From Parasalinivibrio latis (GTDB lineage Bacteria; Pseudomonadota; Gammaproteobacteria; Enterobacterales; Vibrionaceae), in the NCBI RefSeq assembly GCF_036825535.1, contig NZ_CP098813.1, forward strand, positions 992,001 to 1,056,000: 64,000 bases of DNA, given 5' to 3'. The position numbers were made by a program, and so were the translations under genes. Below, one piece after another: positions 25,151 to 34,734 of the stretch. The notes below the pieces were generated by a model, which was given only the letters and a program-made list of their open reading frames with translations, was not told where the DNA came from and did not search any database. Positions within the stretch are counted from its first letter, which is position 1; each line of letters begins with the position of its first letter.

Positions 25151-25417
25151 TTTCGTTCCAACCTGAAAATCTTAATTCAAGCTAACGAGGACATTATCGA
25201 TAGCGATGTATTCCCCGTCATCAATGAAAGAGGGAAAGTGAGATACTATCGACAAAAAATAATCAGCTTTGTGAGTATGGCACGTTTTACTCCTTCATAC
25301 AGTTGCAGAAAATATTCGATGCCTGGTAACTATATAAGTGATGAATGTTTTTGTTTCGGGGAATAATTGTTTTCTGGGTAGAGATGAAAAAAACAGAGTG
25401 AGGTTCAGAGAGGAAAC

Positions 25418-25438
25418 CGGGAGGCTCATCACCTCCCG
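25418..25438 (-). terminator. hairpin terminator of the DUF4282 gene
   Basis: CGGGAGG / CCTCCCG with a 7-nt loop, 9 bp after the minus-strand stop codon. It also separates this gene from the tna control region. Confidence 0.65.
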
Positions 25439-25447
25439 ACTTTCTGA

Positions 25448-25717
25448 TTACGCTTCGCCTTTGGTTTTTTCGGCGATAACACGGAGGTTTTCGTAAATCT
25501 TGAACATTACGATAAGCAACTCACACCAAATACGAGCACCGACTGCACCCAGTACCATGGCACCCAGGCCAAGAGCGACTGAACTGCCAGTTACACCATA
25601 GTAACCACCTGACATTACATTTAAACCGCCAACGATAGATGCCAGAAGCAGCAGCCAGTACACAAACGTCAGGATTTTAGGAGTAAGCATGGCGTCAAAG
25701 AAGAAGATATTGCGCAT
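25448..25717 (-). CDS. DUF4282-type small membrane protein
   Basis: 89 residues with two transmembrane helices (ILTFVYWLLLLASIVGGLNV and VALGLGAMVLGAVGARIWCE), joined by a Gly-rich loop. The end ELLIVMFKIYENLRVIAEKT is amphipathic and typical of DUF4282 proteins, which start with an F-F-D-x-M-L-T-P segment as here (IFFFDAMLTPKILT). Function unknown; likely inner membrane. Stands alone between the tna leader and dsdA. Confidence 0.75.
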   Translation of the reverse strand: MRNIFFFDAMLTPKILTFVYWLLLLASIVGGLNVMSGGYYGVTGSSVALGLGAMVLGAVGARIWCELLIVMFKIYENLRVIAEKTKGEA

Positions 25718-25918
25718 TAGAAAGTCTCAAAGTAATTAGTCAAAAATTTATGCAAAATGCCTGACTATTTTTGCACTGAATCATTTGTATCACAAATGAA
25801 AATCTTGCAATGTATTGACTTTAATCAATTTCATGTATGTCCAGCTATCTTGTTGGGTATCAACCAAGTAGTGAGGCGATTGCCCGTTTGAGTGAATTCT
25901 ATTGCTAGGTACCTATGT

Positions 25919-27250
25919 TTACACCCCTGCAACGTCAAGATACTTAGCCATTTCTTCCTCAGGTACCATGCCTCCTCCGGTAGCCCAGACAAGATGCGTC
26001 GCGTTGTTTAACTTTTCCTGGGTAAAGTCCATCCGGTTTAGGTAAGACGTGTCTGAGAGGATGCGTTGCATTCCGGGCATCCCTGCAAGCGCAGAGGGTT
26101 CTAAGCGAATTTGTTCGGTTTTATCCAGCAGGCTTAGGAGGTCGAACATCTCCTGGTCAGTCAGGGTATAGTAGCCGTCAATCAAGCGCTCCATTGCACG
26201 CCCAACAAAACCGGATGCGCGGCCAACGGCAAGTCCGTCAGCAGCGGTCACATTGTCGATACCAAGATCCTGGACAGAAATTGCGTCATGTAGTCCTGTA
26301 TGGACGCCAAGCAGCATACATGGGGAATGAGTTGGTTCGGCAAAGATGCAGTGGACGTTGTCACCAAACGCCAGTTTGAGACCAAAGGCAACCCCTCCAG
26401 GCCCCCCGCCAACACCGCAGGGCAGATAAACAAAAAGTGGATTTTCACGGGAAACCACTATTCCTGCATCTCTGAATTGTGTTTTCAGCCTTTCCCCTGC
26501 AACGGCATATCCCAGAAATAAGTTGGTGGAGTTTTCATCATCAATGAAATGGCACAGAGGATTATTTTCTGCCTCTTCACGGCCTTTCTCCACCGCCAGG
26601 CTATAGTCTGATTGGTATTCGACGACGTTTACACCATGAGCGCGGAGTTTGTCTTTCTTCCACTGCCTGGCATCGGCGGACATGTGGACACTGACGTTAA
26701 ACCCGAGTGTGGCGCTGATGATGCCTATAGACAGGCCAAGGTTACCCGTAGAACCTACAGCAATACTATACCGGCTGAAAAATCGCCGGAACTCCTTGCT
26801 GTCCAGCTTGGCGTAATTGTCGCTGTATGAGAGCAATCCCGCTTCAGTAGCCAGCGATTCAGCGTGAAAAAGTACTTCATAGATACCACCACGAGCCTTA
26901 ATTGACCCGGATACCGGCAGGTAGGCATCGAGCTTTATCATTAGCTTACCGGGTAAGTCAGTCTTGTAGCGAGAAGCGAGGGCAGATTGCATGGAGGGAA
27001 TTGCTGACAGGGGCGACTCGATAATTCCCTTTGTAATTTGGGTTTGAGGAAATACTGCTTCGAAATAGGGAGCGAAACGGCTCAGGCGGGCACTGGCATC
27101 AGCAACGTCTTCTGCTGTAAGCCCAACATGACGGAGGCCTTCTGCAGCATCAGTGATCGCAGGGTTGAACCATGTCACTTCGTTCAAGGCTATGAGTTCA
27201 CGCAAAAGAGGGAAAGTGTTTTTCAGCTTTTCTATTTCTGCCATATCCAT
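25919..27250 (-). CDS. dsdA: D-serine dehydratase (D-serine ammonia-lyase)
   Basis: 443 residues, the DsdA length. PLP fold-type II enzyme turning D-serine into pyruvate and ammonia through 2-aminoacrylate. The PLP lysine lies in GSIKARGGIYEVL; the phosphate-binding loop reads VGSTGNLGLSIG; the conserved FVYLPCGVGGGPGGVAFGLK and IFAEPTHSPCMLLG follow. ATG 27250 has AAAGGG upstream (ATG 27244 also possible). The usual partners dsdC and dsdX are absent here, so control and uptake must come from elsewhere or from a broad-range carrier. Confidence 0.96.
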   Translation of the reverse strand: MDMAEIEKLKNTFPLLRELIALNEVTWFNPAITDAAEGLRHVGLTAEDVADASARLSRFAPYFEAVFPQTQITKGIIESPLSAIPSMQSALASRYKTDLPGKLMIKLDAYLPVSGSIKARGGIYEVLFHAESLATEAGLLSYSDNYAKLDSKEFRRFFSRYSIAVGSTGNLGLSIGIISATLGFNVSVHMSADARQWKKDKLRAHGVNVVEYQSDYSLAVEKGREEAENNPLCHFIDDENSTNLFLGYAVAGERLKTQFRDAGIVVSRENPLFVYLPCGVGGGPGGVAFGLKLAFGDNVHCIFAEPTHSPCMLLGVHTGLHDAISVQDLGIDNVTAADGLAVGRASGFVGRAMERLIDGYYTLTDQEMFDLLSLLDKTEQIRLEPSALAGMPGMQRILSDTSYLNRMDFTQEKLNNATHLVWATGGGMVPEEEMAKYLDVAGV

Positions 27251-27446
27251 GACAAACCCTTTGGTAACGGTAAATAATCTTTATTACAGATAAAGATATC
27301 AGCGTGATTTTGGGTGGTTCAACTGAAAATTTGCCTCCGATAGGGTGAAGTTATGTCATCTGAAAACAAGATCGGGTGAGTCACCGTGTTAATGGCAGGA
27401 TAAGCCCGGTATTAAAGGCGCAACTTCCGGGCTTACATATTGTGGA

Positions 27447-27974
27447 TTATGCTTTGAGTGCTGATATTGCATCCATAAGCTGTATTGCCAGCTCAGGACT
27501 ACGCAGTTCCTGCTTTTCCAGATCGAAATTGTCATAAAAGCTGGGTATTGAAAGTGATGCTTTCACATCGGCAGCAAAGAATGAAGCAGAGCTGACTGCT
27601 GCAGACAGTACACTTTGTGCACCTCCTGGCCCTGGGGACGTGGCCAGATATACTGCTGGCTTTCCTTGGAATACCTTCATATCAATACGAGACGTCCAAT
27701 CAAACAGGTTTTTGTATGCGGCAGTATAGGAACCATTATGTTCTGCAAATGAAATGATGATGGCATCTGCTTCACCAATTTTTGCAAAAAAGCGTTTTGC
27801 CTCGTCGGGTTGACCCAACTCCTGTTCCCGGTCAGAGCTGAACAGTGGCATTTCGTAATCATTGATATCAAGAAGTTCAATATCAGCCCCTTCAATCAGA
27901 CTGGCAGCATATAGGGCAAGTTGTTTGTTGATGGATTGCTTGCTGCTGCTTGCTGCGAATGCGAGTACTTTCAT
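27447..27974 (-). CDS. NAD(P)H-dependent FMN reductase-like flavoprotein
   Basis: 175 residues from ATG 27974, supported by GAGGAG; a longer upstream frame lacks a site. A flavodoxin-like fold with MKVLAFAASSSKQSINKQLA (FMN phosphate loop), IISFAEHNGSYTAAYKNLFD (the family's P-E-Y-N/H-x-S region, here AEHNGS), and YLATSPGPGGAQSVLSA. These are SsuE/ArsH/chromate-reductase-like proteins that reduce FMN, quinones or azo compounds. It is divergent from a LysR regulator 120 bp away, its likely controller. Confidence 0.85.
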   Translation of the reverse strand: MKVLAFAASSSKQSINKQLALYAASLIEGADIELLDINDYEMPLFSSDREQELGQPDEAKRFFAKIGEADAIIISFAEHNGSYTAAYKNLFDWTSRIDMKVFQGKPAVYLATSPGPGGAQSVLSAAVSSASFFAADVKASLSIPSFYDNFDLEKQELRSPELAIQLMDAISALKA

Positions 27975-28051
27975 TGTTAGGCTCCTCGGTGAAATTCGTT
28001 TTGATGGGTTAACTATAAATTGATGCCGATTGTTGATTAATCCCCGGATTG

Positions 28052-28068
28052 TGGAATGATTATTTCCA
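28052..28068. promoter_or_regulatory. LysR-type operator between FMN reductase and lysR genes
   Basis: TGGAA-N7-TTCCA is a symmetric site with the T-N11-A core of LysR-family boxes. It lies 26 bp before the lysR ATG and 77 bp before the reductase ATG, as expected for autoregulation plus divergent activation. Confidence 0.6.
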
Positions 28069-28094
28069 AATGACATTTAATAGAGCCGAAAATT

Positions 28095-29000
28095 ATGGCA
28101 TTCAATACCCAGCTTCTTGATGGAATGGTGGTGTTTACTGAGGTGGTTAACAGTGGGAGCTTTACCCGGGCGGCAGAGTCTATGGGGCACTCTACATCGT
28201 TTATCAGCAAAGAAATCAATAAGCTTGAGGAGCGTCTCGGAGTCAGGTTGTTAAACCGGACCACCCGGTCTTTGAGCCTGACGCCTGAAGGGAAAATCTA
28301 TTACCAGCAATGTAGCCAGCTTGTGCTGGACGCGCAGGAGCTGGAAAATGCGCTGAGCGGTCATCAACAATCACCAAAAGGCGTGTTGAAAATCAGCTGT
28401 CCTATCAGCTTTGGCCTATCCCAGTTGCGTCCGGTATTGTCTGAATTTACTGAGCGTTATCCTGGGGTTGTGTTAGATCTTGATGTAAATGACAGGAAGG
28501 TGGATGTGGTCGCCGATGGCTTTGATGTGGTTATCCGGGCGTCTGCCGCCCTGGAAGACTCGAGTTTAATCAGCCGGCGGATACTGACTTCGGCAACCGT
28601 TACTTTAGCTGCACCGTCTTACCTTAAAAAATACGGGACACCCACACACCCTATTGAGCTTGTAAACCATAAAACAATGAGTTACAGCAATATCAAAAAT
28701 CATCATTTATGGCCTTACCACGACAAAGATGGAAACCTTATCGAAGTGGAAGTTAAAAGCCAGGTCCTGACAAACAGTTCACAAATGGAAATCGCGCTTT
28801 GTGTGGCCGGACAGGGGATTATGAGGATGCCTCTTTTTAACCTCAACGGTGAACTTGAACGAGGGGAATTGGTTGAATTGTTTCCGGATTATGTGCGTAT
28901 ACCGGTGGAGGTCTATCTGGTATACGCGAGTCGAAAACATATGTCTTCTAAAGTTCGTTGTTTTATAGACTATGTGGTGGAAGCAATTGGGGACCTATAA
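28095..29000 (+). CDS. LysR-family transcriptional regulator
   Basis: 301 residues. The N-terminal winged helix-turn-helix (FTEVVNSGSFTRAAESMGHS, then SFISKEINKLEERLGVRLLN) is followed by an effector-binding periplasmic-type fold. It resembles the AaeR/DmlR-like group common beside flavin reductases (RTTRSLSLTPEGKIYYQQC). It is divergent from the FMN reductase gene with a symmetric T-N11-A box between. The inducer is unknown, possibly an electrophile or quinone. Confidence 0.9.
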   Translation: MAFNTQLLDGMVVFTEVVNSGSFTRAAESMGHSTSFISKEINKLEERLGVRLLNRTTRSLSLTPEGKIYYQQCSQLVLDAQELENALSGHQQSPKGVLKISCPISFGLSQLRPVLSEFTERYPGVVLDLDVNDRKVDVVADGFDVVIRASAALEDSSLISRRILTSATVTLAAPSYLKKYGTPTHPIELVNHKTMSYSNIKNHHLWPYHDKDGNLIEVEVKSQVLTNSSQMEIALCVAGQGIMRMPLFNLNGELERGELVELFPDYVRIPVEVYLVYASRKHMSSKVRCFIDYVVEAIGDL

Positions 29001-29030
29001 AAAAGCCATCTTAACAAGATGGCTTTTTTA
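29000..29030. terminator. bidirectional terminator (lysR / chemoreceptor)
   Basis: AAAAAAGCCATCTT / AAGATGGCTTTTTT, a perfect 14-bp inverted repeat with a 3-nt loop, serving both convergent genes. Confidence 0.95.
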
Positions 29031-29035
29031 GGGTA

Positions 29036-31030
29036 TTACAACCTGAACTCACTTAAGGCGCTGACCAGTTCACGCATTGATTTACTCTGGGATTGTAAGT
29101 CTTTCCGAATATTTTCTGAGTGATCGAGAGATTCCCGGGAGATATTCAACAGTACATCAACGTCTTCATTCACGGATGAAGCAGTTTGTGCTTGTTCTGA
29201 CGCGGCAGCAGCGATACTTGCATTGAGCTCCGCCAGGGATTCGATACTCGCTTTCAGCCGGTGAATACCTTCCTGTACTGAGCCAACAGTATCCTGACAG
29301 ACTGAACCTTCTTCGCGGCTTTGTTGCATCCTCTTATACGCGAGGTTCGATTTGCTGCCAATTTCTTCCAGCAGTGTCTGGATCTCTTCCGTGGATTGCT
29401 TACTACGTTGCGCTAGGTTCCGTACCTCGTCCGCAACAACCGCGAATCCACGTCCTTGCTCCCCGGCACGGGCTGCCTCAATTGCTGCATTGAGTGCCAA
29501 CAGGTTAGTTTGCTCTGAAATACTGCTGATGGTGTCGAGAATACTCTTTACGCTCGCAGTTTGCTGTTCGAGTTCCTCGACGACATTGTAAGAATTTTCA
29601 ATATGGGCAAGAAGATCGGTTGTCACCCGGTGGGCGTTTTGTCCACTGCGGTCACATTCGTCACTGATGGCTTCAGAGTCGTCTGCTCTTTCACGGACAT
29701 TGTTTGCGGTTGCCGCCACTTCCTGGCTGCTGTTGGACATTTCGCTCATAGCCGCAGCGATATTATCGCAACGAGTGTAGGCAAGTTGGCCGGATTCTAA
29801 GGTTTTGCTCGTGTCTGTGACTAATCGATCCAGCAACTTGGATGATTCATCAGCGGCATTTTTCACATGAATGATAGTACCTGACAAAGTAGCAATAAAC
29901 TCATTGGTCATTGTACTGATATGAGCAATTTCATCTTTGCCGTCTATTTTCAGGCGCTGGCTTAGATCTTTGTTGGAACTGATAGCATGTAAGGAGTGGG
30001 ACAATTTGGTTACCCTGTTCCGTAGGTCGCTGCGTACCATTATGGTCAGGCTAATCAAGGGGAGCACAATAAAGCCAAATACTGCAAACAGCACGTATTG
30101 TGTCATTTTAGCATCGTTGAGTGCTTTATTCGCCGTGTTAACAGCATCAGCGGTTACGGCATTTTTCAGCTTATTGATTTCAACAATACGCTTGGTTGCC
30201 ATAGGAAACCACTCTTTGGGAGAGACAAAGTTAACGTCTTTGGATTCCCCGCCTAAAGCCATAAATGTCTGCTCAATTCGCTGTATGGATGCAGAGGTAC
30301 CAGAGCCTGTAATTTGATTCAACGTGGCATTAAATTCGGATGGCAGTGTGTAACGCGCGGCATCAACAGAGCGATCAAAACCGGTTATGTACTCTGATAT
30401 ATCAAAAAACTGCTTGTCAGTGACACTTTGACGAGCAAACGCACCATTCAAAGCCCCTCTAGATTTACCCGCTTCTTCTTTTGCCCACATCAGGGAAAGG
30501 GCACCTTCAAGAAGAGGGGCAACACGGGAGTCAGTTGCGTAGGATTTTACCTTCTGGGCATTTTCAATGGCTGTACTGTTAACATTTGTGTAGAACGCAA
30601 ACGGCGAATCTTGGATTTGCAGGGAATCAACTTGTTTCCTGATGCTTCCCTTGTTGGCGAGGCTGGAAAGCACGCCGTCGATTAACTTGCTTTCAACGTT
30701 TCGGTTGAGATAAACCGTTTCAAAGGTACGGAGTGCGGTTTCAGCCTGGTCAGCTTTAGTTCTCTGGGCTTTCAGTTTCTTTACAATTTCCGGATCTCCA
30801 CCTGAGCCCACCACACCTGCGGTCAACCCACGTTCAACCGCATGCTCATGGGCCACACGTTCCATTACGAGGAAGAGATCGACAGCTTCGTTTACCTGGT
30901 TGGCGATCAGCTTATCCTGTTCCAGCCGGTTAAATTCATAAATACCAAAAGCTAAAAGTAAAAAGATAGGAATCCCAGCAAGCAGGGACACCAGGCTGCC
31001 TACCTTAATATTTCTGAAAATCCGGACCAT
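29036..31030 (-). CDS. methyl-accepting chemotaxis protein with periplasmic NIT domain
   Basis: 664 residues. One transmembrane helix near residues 12-30 and a second near 315-335 flank a ~280-residue helical sensor. That sensor contains HEHAVERGLTAGVVGS, the R-G-L/T-x-G pattern of NIT (nitrate/nitrite-sensing) domains. HAMP follows (NRVTKLSHSLHAISSNKDLS), then the signalling domain with the hairpin tip EQTNLLALNAAIEAARAGEQ and GRGFAVVADEVRNLAQRS. It clusters at the cell pole and controls CheA. The ligand may be nitrate, nitrite or another small anion; this is inferred only from the domain. Confidence 0.92.
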   Translation of the reverse strand: MVRIFRNIKVGSLVSLLAGIPIFLLLAFGIYEFNRLEQDKLIANQVNEAVDLFLVMERVAHEHAVERGLTAGVVGSGGDPEIVKKLKAQRTKADQAETALRTFETVYLNRNVESKLIDGVLSSLANKGSIRKQVDSLQIQDSPFAFYTNVNSTAIENAQKVKSYATDSRVAPLLEGALSLMWAKEEAGKSRGALNGAFARQSVTDKQFFDISEYITGFDRSVDAARYTLPSEFNATLNQITGSGTSASIQRIEQTFMALGGESKDVNFVSPKEWFPMATKRIVEINKLKNAVTADAVNTANKALNDAKMTQYVLFAVFGFIVLPLISLTIMVRSDLRNRVTKLSHSLHAISSNKDLSQRLKIDGKDEIAHISTMTNEFIATLSGTIIHVKNAADESSKLLDRLVTDTSKTLESGQLAYTRCDNIAAAMSEMSNSSQEVAATANNVRERADDSEAISDECDRSGQNAHRVTTDLLAHIENSYNVVEELEQQTASVKSILDTISSISEQTNLLALNAAIEAARAGEQGRGFAVVADEVRNLAQRSKQSTEEIQTLLEEIGSKSNLAYKRMQQSREEGSVCQDTVGSVQEGIHRLKASIESLAELNASIAAAASEQAQTASSVNEDVDVLLNISRESLDHSENIRKDLQSQSKSMRELVSALSEFRL

Positions 31031-31249
31031 GCTTCACCAACCTTCACGTTAGTCTGCTTGTATAAAAAAGAATCAATTATGAGACATATGTAAAATAACT
31101 CATAATATGCATCAATTGATATACAAGAATGTAAAATTGTGAGGGGGATGATTATTAAATGATGTTCACTTGGAGGTATCGGTTTCCTGACTGCATTTTT
31201 GTTCGGAGGGATGGCTTCTTAGTAGCGTTTGCCGCCCCCCTCCTGCAAT

Positions 31250-31948
31250 TTATTGCTGTTTTATCAAATATGCCATCAACGATTCTTTCCCGTTGGCCAG
31301 TTGTGTAGAGGAATCAAAGCGATGTCGATTTTCTTCTAAGGGCACACCAAATACAGTCATCCCAGCATCAATGCCAGCTTGCGCACCGACATGGCTGTCT
31401 TCGATAACTGCGGTATTACGGGGTTTTGTTCCTAAAAGGTGGGCGGCTCGCAGGTATCCTTCAGGATCCGGCTTTCCAAGCAAGACATCATTTCGGGTTA
31501 CGACAGTCAGCCCCGGTTTCTCGATGCCTATCGCCCTCATTGTGGCTTGTACCAGCATCCGGTCAGAATTAGAGACGATGGCCTGAGGGATACCAAGCTC
31601 TTCAAGCGCCAGATAAACTTCACATCCAAAGAGCGGATTAATGGTATTGCTGTGCTGGCAATAGTAGCGGTAGTTCTGTTCCCGGTATTCCTCGTAGCCA
31701 ATGGAGAGTTTGTATTTATCTGAGAAATACCTGAATGTTACTGGACCTTCTGTACCAATGACATTGTTGAAGTCATCAACTGAAGGAGTGATTCCCAGCC
31801 CAGCTAAGACATTGCGCATCGCTTTCTCATGGAGCGGTTCGCTGTCGGCAAGTGTACCGTCCATGTCCCACAATACAGCTTCGAAGCGGATATCTTGTTT
31901 TCTCAATACGCCTGTATCTTTCTGTTTGTTTTTAGTGAACCCGTCCAT
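31250..31948 (-). CDS. HAD-superfamily sugar phosphatase / phosphoglucomutase-like hydrolase
   Basis: 232 residues. Motif I is LWDMDGTLADSE, giving the nucleophile and acid/base aspartates; motif II Ser lies in AIVSNSDR; motif III Lys in LLGKPDPEGY; motif IV in AVIEDSHVGAQAG. The helical cap is of subclass I, as in beta-phosphoglucomutases and 2-deoxyglucose-6-phosphatases. It is the last gene of the leftward arm of the sugar locus, 103 bp after the FGGY kinase, so it probably dephosphorylates or isomerises a sugar phosphate of that pathway, perhaps to remove a dead-end product. Confidence 0.85.
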   Translation of the reverse strand: MDGFTKNKQKDTGVLRKQDIRFEAVLWDMDGTLADSEPLHEKAMRNVLAGLGITPSVDDFNNVIGTEGPVTFRYFSDKYKLSIGYEEYREQNYRYYCQHSNTINPLFGCEVYLALEELGIPQAIVSNSDRMLVQATMRAIGIEKPGLTVVTRNDVLLGKPDPEGYLRAAHLLGTKPRNTAVIEDSHVGAQAGIDAGMTVFGVPLEENRHRFDSSTQLANGKESLMAYLIKQQ

Positions 31949-32051
31949 TCGATTCCTCTACAGTTCAATCGCAACCAAACATACACGTTGGCTTACAAGC
32001 AACACGATAGATCTTATTGTATCTGCAAGCTATCCATTCTTTCCTGCCGAC

Positions 32052-33569
32052 TCAGACCTTTTCAGATGAAACAGAGTCAAGTAAGTCCAGATCACCGTAT
32101 AACTGGCTGTTGGTTTCTTTGATTTTCAGGAAAAGAGGGAACATGCGGTCGTAGGTTTCCTGCCAGGCCGGGTTCGGTTGTACTTCCTGTGTGAAACTGA
32201 CCAGTGACCTGGCAGCCTCTTCGAGGCTGTTGAAATGACCGCTGGCAGTGGCTGCCAACGCGGTACAGCCAATAACACCACATTCTGGTTCGGCGGGCAC
32301 TACTATCGGGGTGCCATACATGCTGGCTTTTATTTCCAGCCAAAGACGGGACTTGGCCCCACCACTGGCTGCAATAATCTGTTCGGGTGGTTGACCGGTG
32401 TTCGACATTTGTTTTATATGGCGGCGAACTGCAAAGGCGACGCCTTCCAGCACCGAACGGTGCAGATCTTCCAGGCTGTGCCCTGAGTTGAGGCCAAAGA
32501 ACATGGCTCGTGAATTCCGGGTATCACCAAGGCGTTCGCCGGTGAGGTAGGGGAGAAAAAACAGGTTGCGGCTACCTGCTGGTGACAATGCTGCCTTTTC
32601 CGTTGCTTCGGCATAGGACAGGCTGTTTTCGTTCATCGCACGTCGAGCCCATCTCACCGCATCCCCCCCGGCATCCAGCAGGGTAAATGCTCCCCAGTTT
32701 CCTTCCGGGGTCATCACGTTGGAAAGCTCGGAATGTTTTACCGGCTGTTTCTGGATCAGGGTAATGATGGAGGATGTACCGGTGACATCTGAGCCAATAC
32801 CTGGTGAACAAGCCCCGGAACCAAGCAGGGTCAGGGGAAAATCCCCCCCTCCTACTGCGACGGGAATACCACTGCGTAGCCCTGTTTCACGTGCTGCCCT
32901 TTCTGAAACCGCGCCCAGGATCTCCAGCGGATTACGCAGTGACGGAAGCAAGGATTCATCTATGCCCAACTGTTTCAGCATGGTTTGGGACCAGCGGTGT
33001 AAATCAGCATTCATCATAAAGCTCAGAGAGGCTTCGGTGACGTCGAATGCAATCTCTCCGGTCAGCCTGAAATTGATATAATCCTTTGGCATCATCACCC
33101 TGACACTGCGTTCAAGCAGTTCCGGTTCATGCTGTGCCAACCACTGGAGCTTGAAGCCGGGCCAGGCAGGGGTAGGGGGATTGCCTGTTTCTTTCAGGCA
33201 TCCATCTATTCCAAATTGCGCCTGGTAGGCTTTCACTTGTGGGATGGTACGTTTATCGTTCCAGAGCGGAGCGAATTCCCGGACAACATCACCGTCGGAG
33301 TCGATAAATACTGTACCGTGCATCTGCCCGCAACAGGCGATACATTCGATATTCGCAGCGTCCTTCCCCAGACTTTCAACCACCTTTCGGACAGATTCCG
33401 AAGCCCCTTGCCACCAGTCATCCGGACGTTGCTCACACCAGCCGTACCGGGGGACATGCTGGTCGTGTTCGCGGTTGGCAAAGGCCACAATGGTACCTTT
33501 CTTGTCTACTGCCGCTGACCTTACTGACCCTGTGCCAACATCAATCACCAGGAAAAGGGGGCGTGTCAT
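32052..33569 (-). CDS. FGGY-family carbohydrate kinase (xylulokinase-like)
   Basis: 505 residues from ATG 33569, chosen for the very strong AAGGAGGAACC site. An ASKHA-fold kinase: N-terminal FLVIDVGTGSVRSAAVDKKG, CCGQMHGTVFID, the catalytic Asp in AVGGGDFPLTLLG, the FGGY phosphate region GSDVTGTSSIITL, and C-terminal IIAASGGAKSRLWLEI. Closest in feel to xylulokinases and other ketose or pentitol kinases; the substrate is not certain. It follows the ABC ATPase by 23 bp, so it phosphorylates the imported sugar or its keto form. Confidence 0.9.
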   Translation of the reverse strand: MTRPLFLVIDVGTGSVRSAAVDKKGTIVAFANREHDQHVPRYGWCEQRPDDWWQGASESVRKVVESLGKDAANIECIACCGQMHGTVFIDSDGDVVREFAPLWNDKRTIPQVKAYQAQFGIDGCLKETGNPPTPAWPGFKLQWLAQHEPELLERSVRVMMPKDYINFRLTGEIAFDVTEASLSFMMNADLHRWSQTMLKQLGIDESLLPSLRNPLEILGAVSERAARETGLRSGIPVAVGGGDFPLTLLGSGACSPGIGSDVTGTSSIITLIQKQPVKHSELSNVMTPEGNWGAFTLLDAGGDAVRWARRAMNENSLSYAEATEKAALSPAGSRNLFFLPYLTGERLGDTRNSRAMFFGLNSGHSLEDLHRSVLEGVAFAVRRHIKQMSNTGQPPEQIIAASGGAKSRLWLEIKASMYGTPIVVPAEPECGVIGCTALAATASGHFNSLEEAARSLVSFTQEVQPNPAWQETYDRMFPLFLKIKETNSQLYGDLDLLDSVSSEKV

Positions 33570-33592
33570 GGTTCCTCCTTGTATGGCATTGC

Positions 33593-34690
33593 TTAACTGC
33601 CGGTGGAAATCCTTTGCTCTGTCTGAATATCGAAGTAGTGGGCTTTTGCCATATCCAGCACCAACGGGCAAGGAGTGTCCAGAATTACCGGATAGTGGCT
33701 ATCCACCTGTGCAGTAAACAGGCTGCCCTCAAAATCAGATATGACCACAGTATGTGATCCCAGTGGTTCAATGGCTTTGGGTACAATGGCTATCTGCGTC
33801 TTGGTTTCCAGTGGTCTTGCTCCTCGAGTGTGTTCCGGTCGGATTCCGAACACGACCCTCTGCCCCTGATAAGGTACAAGGGCAGGCTGGTGGTCAGGGA
33901 TGACCGGGAGTCGGTGTCCGGAAGCAAGCGCGATTTCTGCCCCGCCGTCCAATACGGTCACCGCGAGAAAATTCATACTCGGTGCGCCGATAAACTCTGC
34001 CACAAAGCGGTTTGCCGGGTTTTCATATAACTCTATGGGGGAGGCGATCTGCTCAATTTGGCCGTTTTGCATTACAACCACCCGATCGGCCATGGTCATG
34101 GCTTCCACCTGATCATGGGTGACATAGACAGCGGTAGTGCCAAGGCGTCGTTGAAGCTGCTTGATCTCGGTGCGCATCTCTACGCGGAGTTTGGCGTCGA
34201 GGTTGGACAGTGGCTCATCAAATAAAAACAGATCCGGGTGACGCACAATGGCACGTCCTATTGCTACACGCTGGCGCTGGCCGCCGGAAAGGTGACGGGG
34301 TTTTCTGTCCAGCAGCTTTTCAATACCCAACAGCGTTGCCACGTCACAGACCCGGGTTCTGATGATCTCCGGATCTTCCTTCCGCACTTTCATCCCATAA
34401 GCAATGTTGTCATAGACCGTCATATGCGGGTAAAGCGCATAATTTTGGAACACCATAGCGCAGTTACGTTGCCCCGGCTGTGTGTGGGTGACTTCATTGC
34501 CGGACAATGTAATCTTTCCACCGGTTACAGATTCCAGCCCTGCTATCATTCTAAGGGTGGTGGTCTTCCCGCACCCGGACGGGCCGACCAGGACAATAAA
34601 CTCCCCCTGCTCAATTTCCAGATCCAGTTGGGGTATGACGTTCACTGCCCCGTAGGACTTGGTGATGTTTGTCAGGGATAGGTGGGGCAC
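33593..34690 (-). CDS. sugar ABC transporter ATP-binding protein (MalK/UgpC type)
   Basis: About 365 residues from GTG 34690, preferred because GGAGAGAG stands 7 nt before it and the start (PHLSLTNITKSYGAVNV) then fits the family; ATG 34711 has no ribosome-binding site. Walker A GPSGCGKTT, Q-loop FQNYALYPHMTV, signature LSGGQRQRVAIGRAI, Walker B LFLFDEPLSNLDAKLR and the H-loop VTHDQVEAM are intact. The C-terminal ~120 residues form the TOBE/OB regulatory domain with GIRPEH. It powers the two permeases encoded upstream. Confidence 0.95.
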   Translation of the reverse strand: MPHLSLTNITKSYGAVNVIPQLDLEIEQGEFIVLVGPSGCGKTTTLRMIAGLESVTGGKITLSGNEVTHTQPGQRNCAMVFQNYALYPHMTVYDNIAYGMKVRKEDPEIIRTRVCDVATLLGIEKLLDRKPRHLSGGQRQRVAIGRAIVRHPDLFLFDEPLSNLDAKLRVEMRTEIKQLQRRLGTTAVYVTHDQVEAMTMADRVVVMQNGQIEQIASPIELYENPANRFVAEFIGAPSMNFLAVTVLDGGAEIALASGHRLPVIPDHQPALVPYQGQRVVFGIRPEHTRGARPLETKTQIAIVPKAIEPLGSHTVVISDFEGSLFTAQVDSHYPVILDTPCPLVLDMAKAHYFDIQTEQRISTGS

Positions 34691-34734
34691 GTACTCTCTC
34701 CGTTTTGACATTAGCGGTTTAAACCAACAGGGCC

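Noticed and set aside
25262..25290. Possible CRP site (TGTGA near 25271) upstream of tnaC
   Set aside because: Only the left half-site matches; the right half shows no TCACA, so it was not listed.
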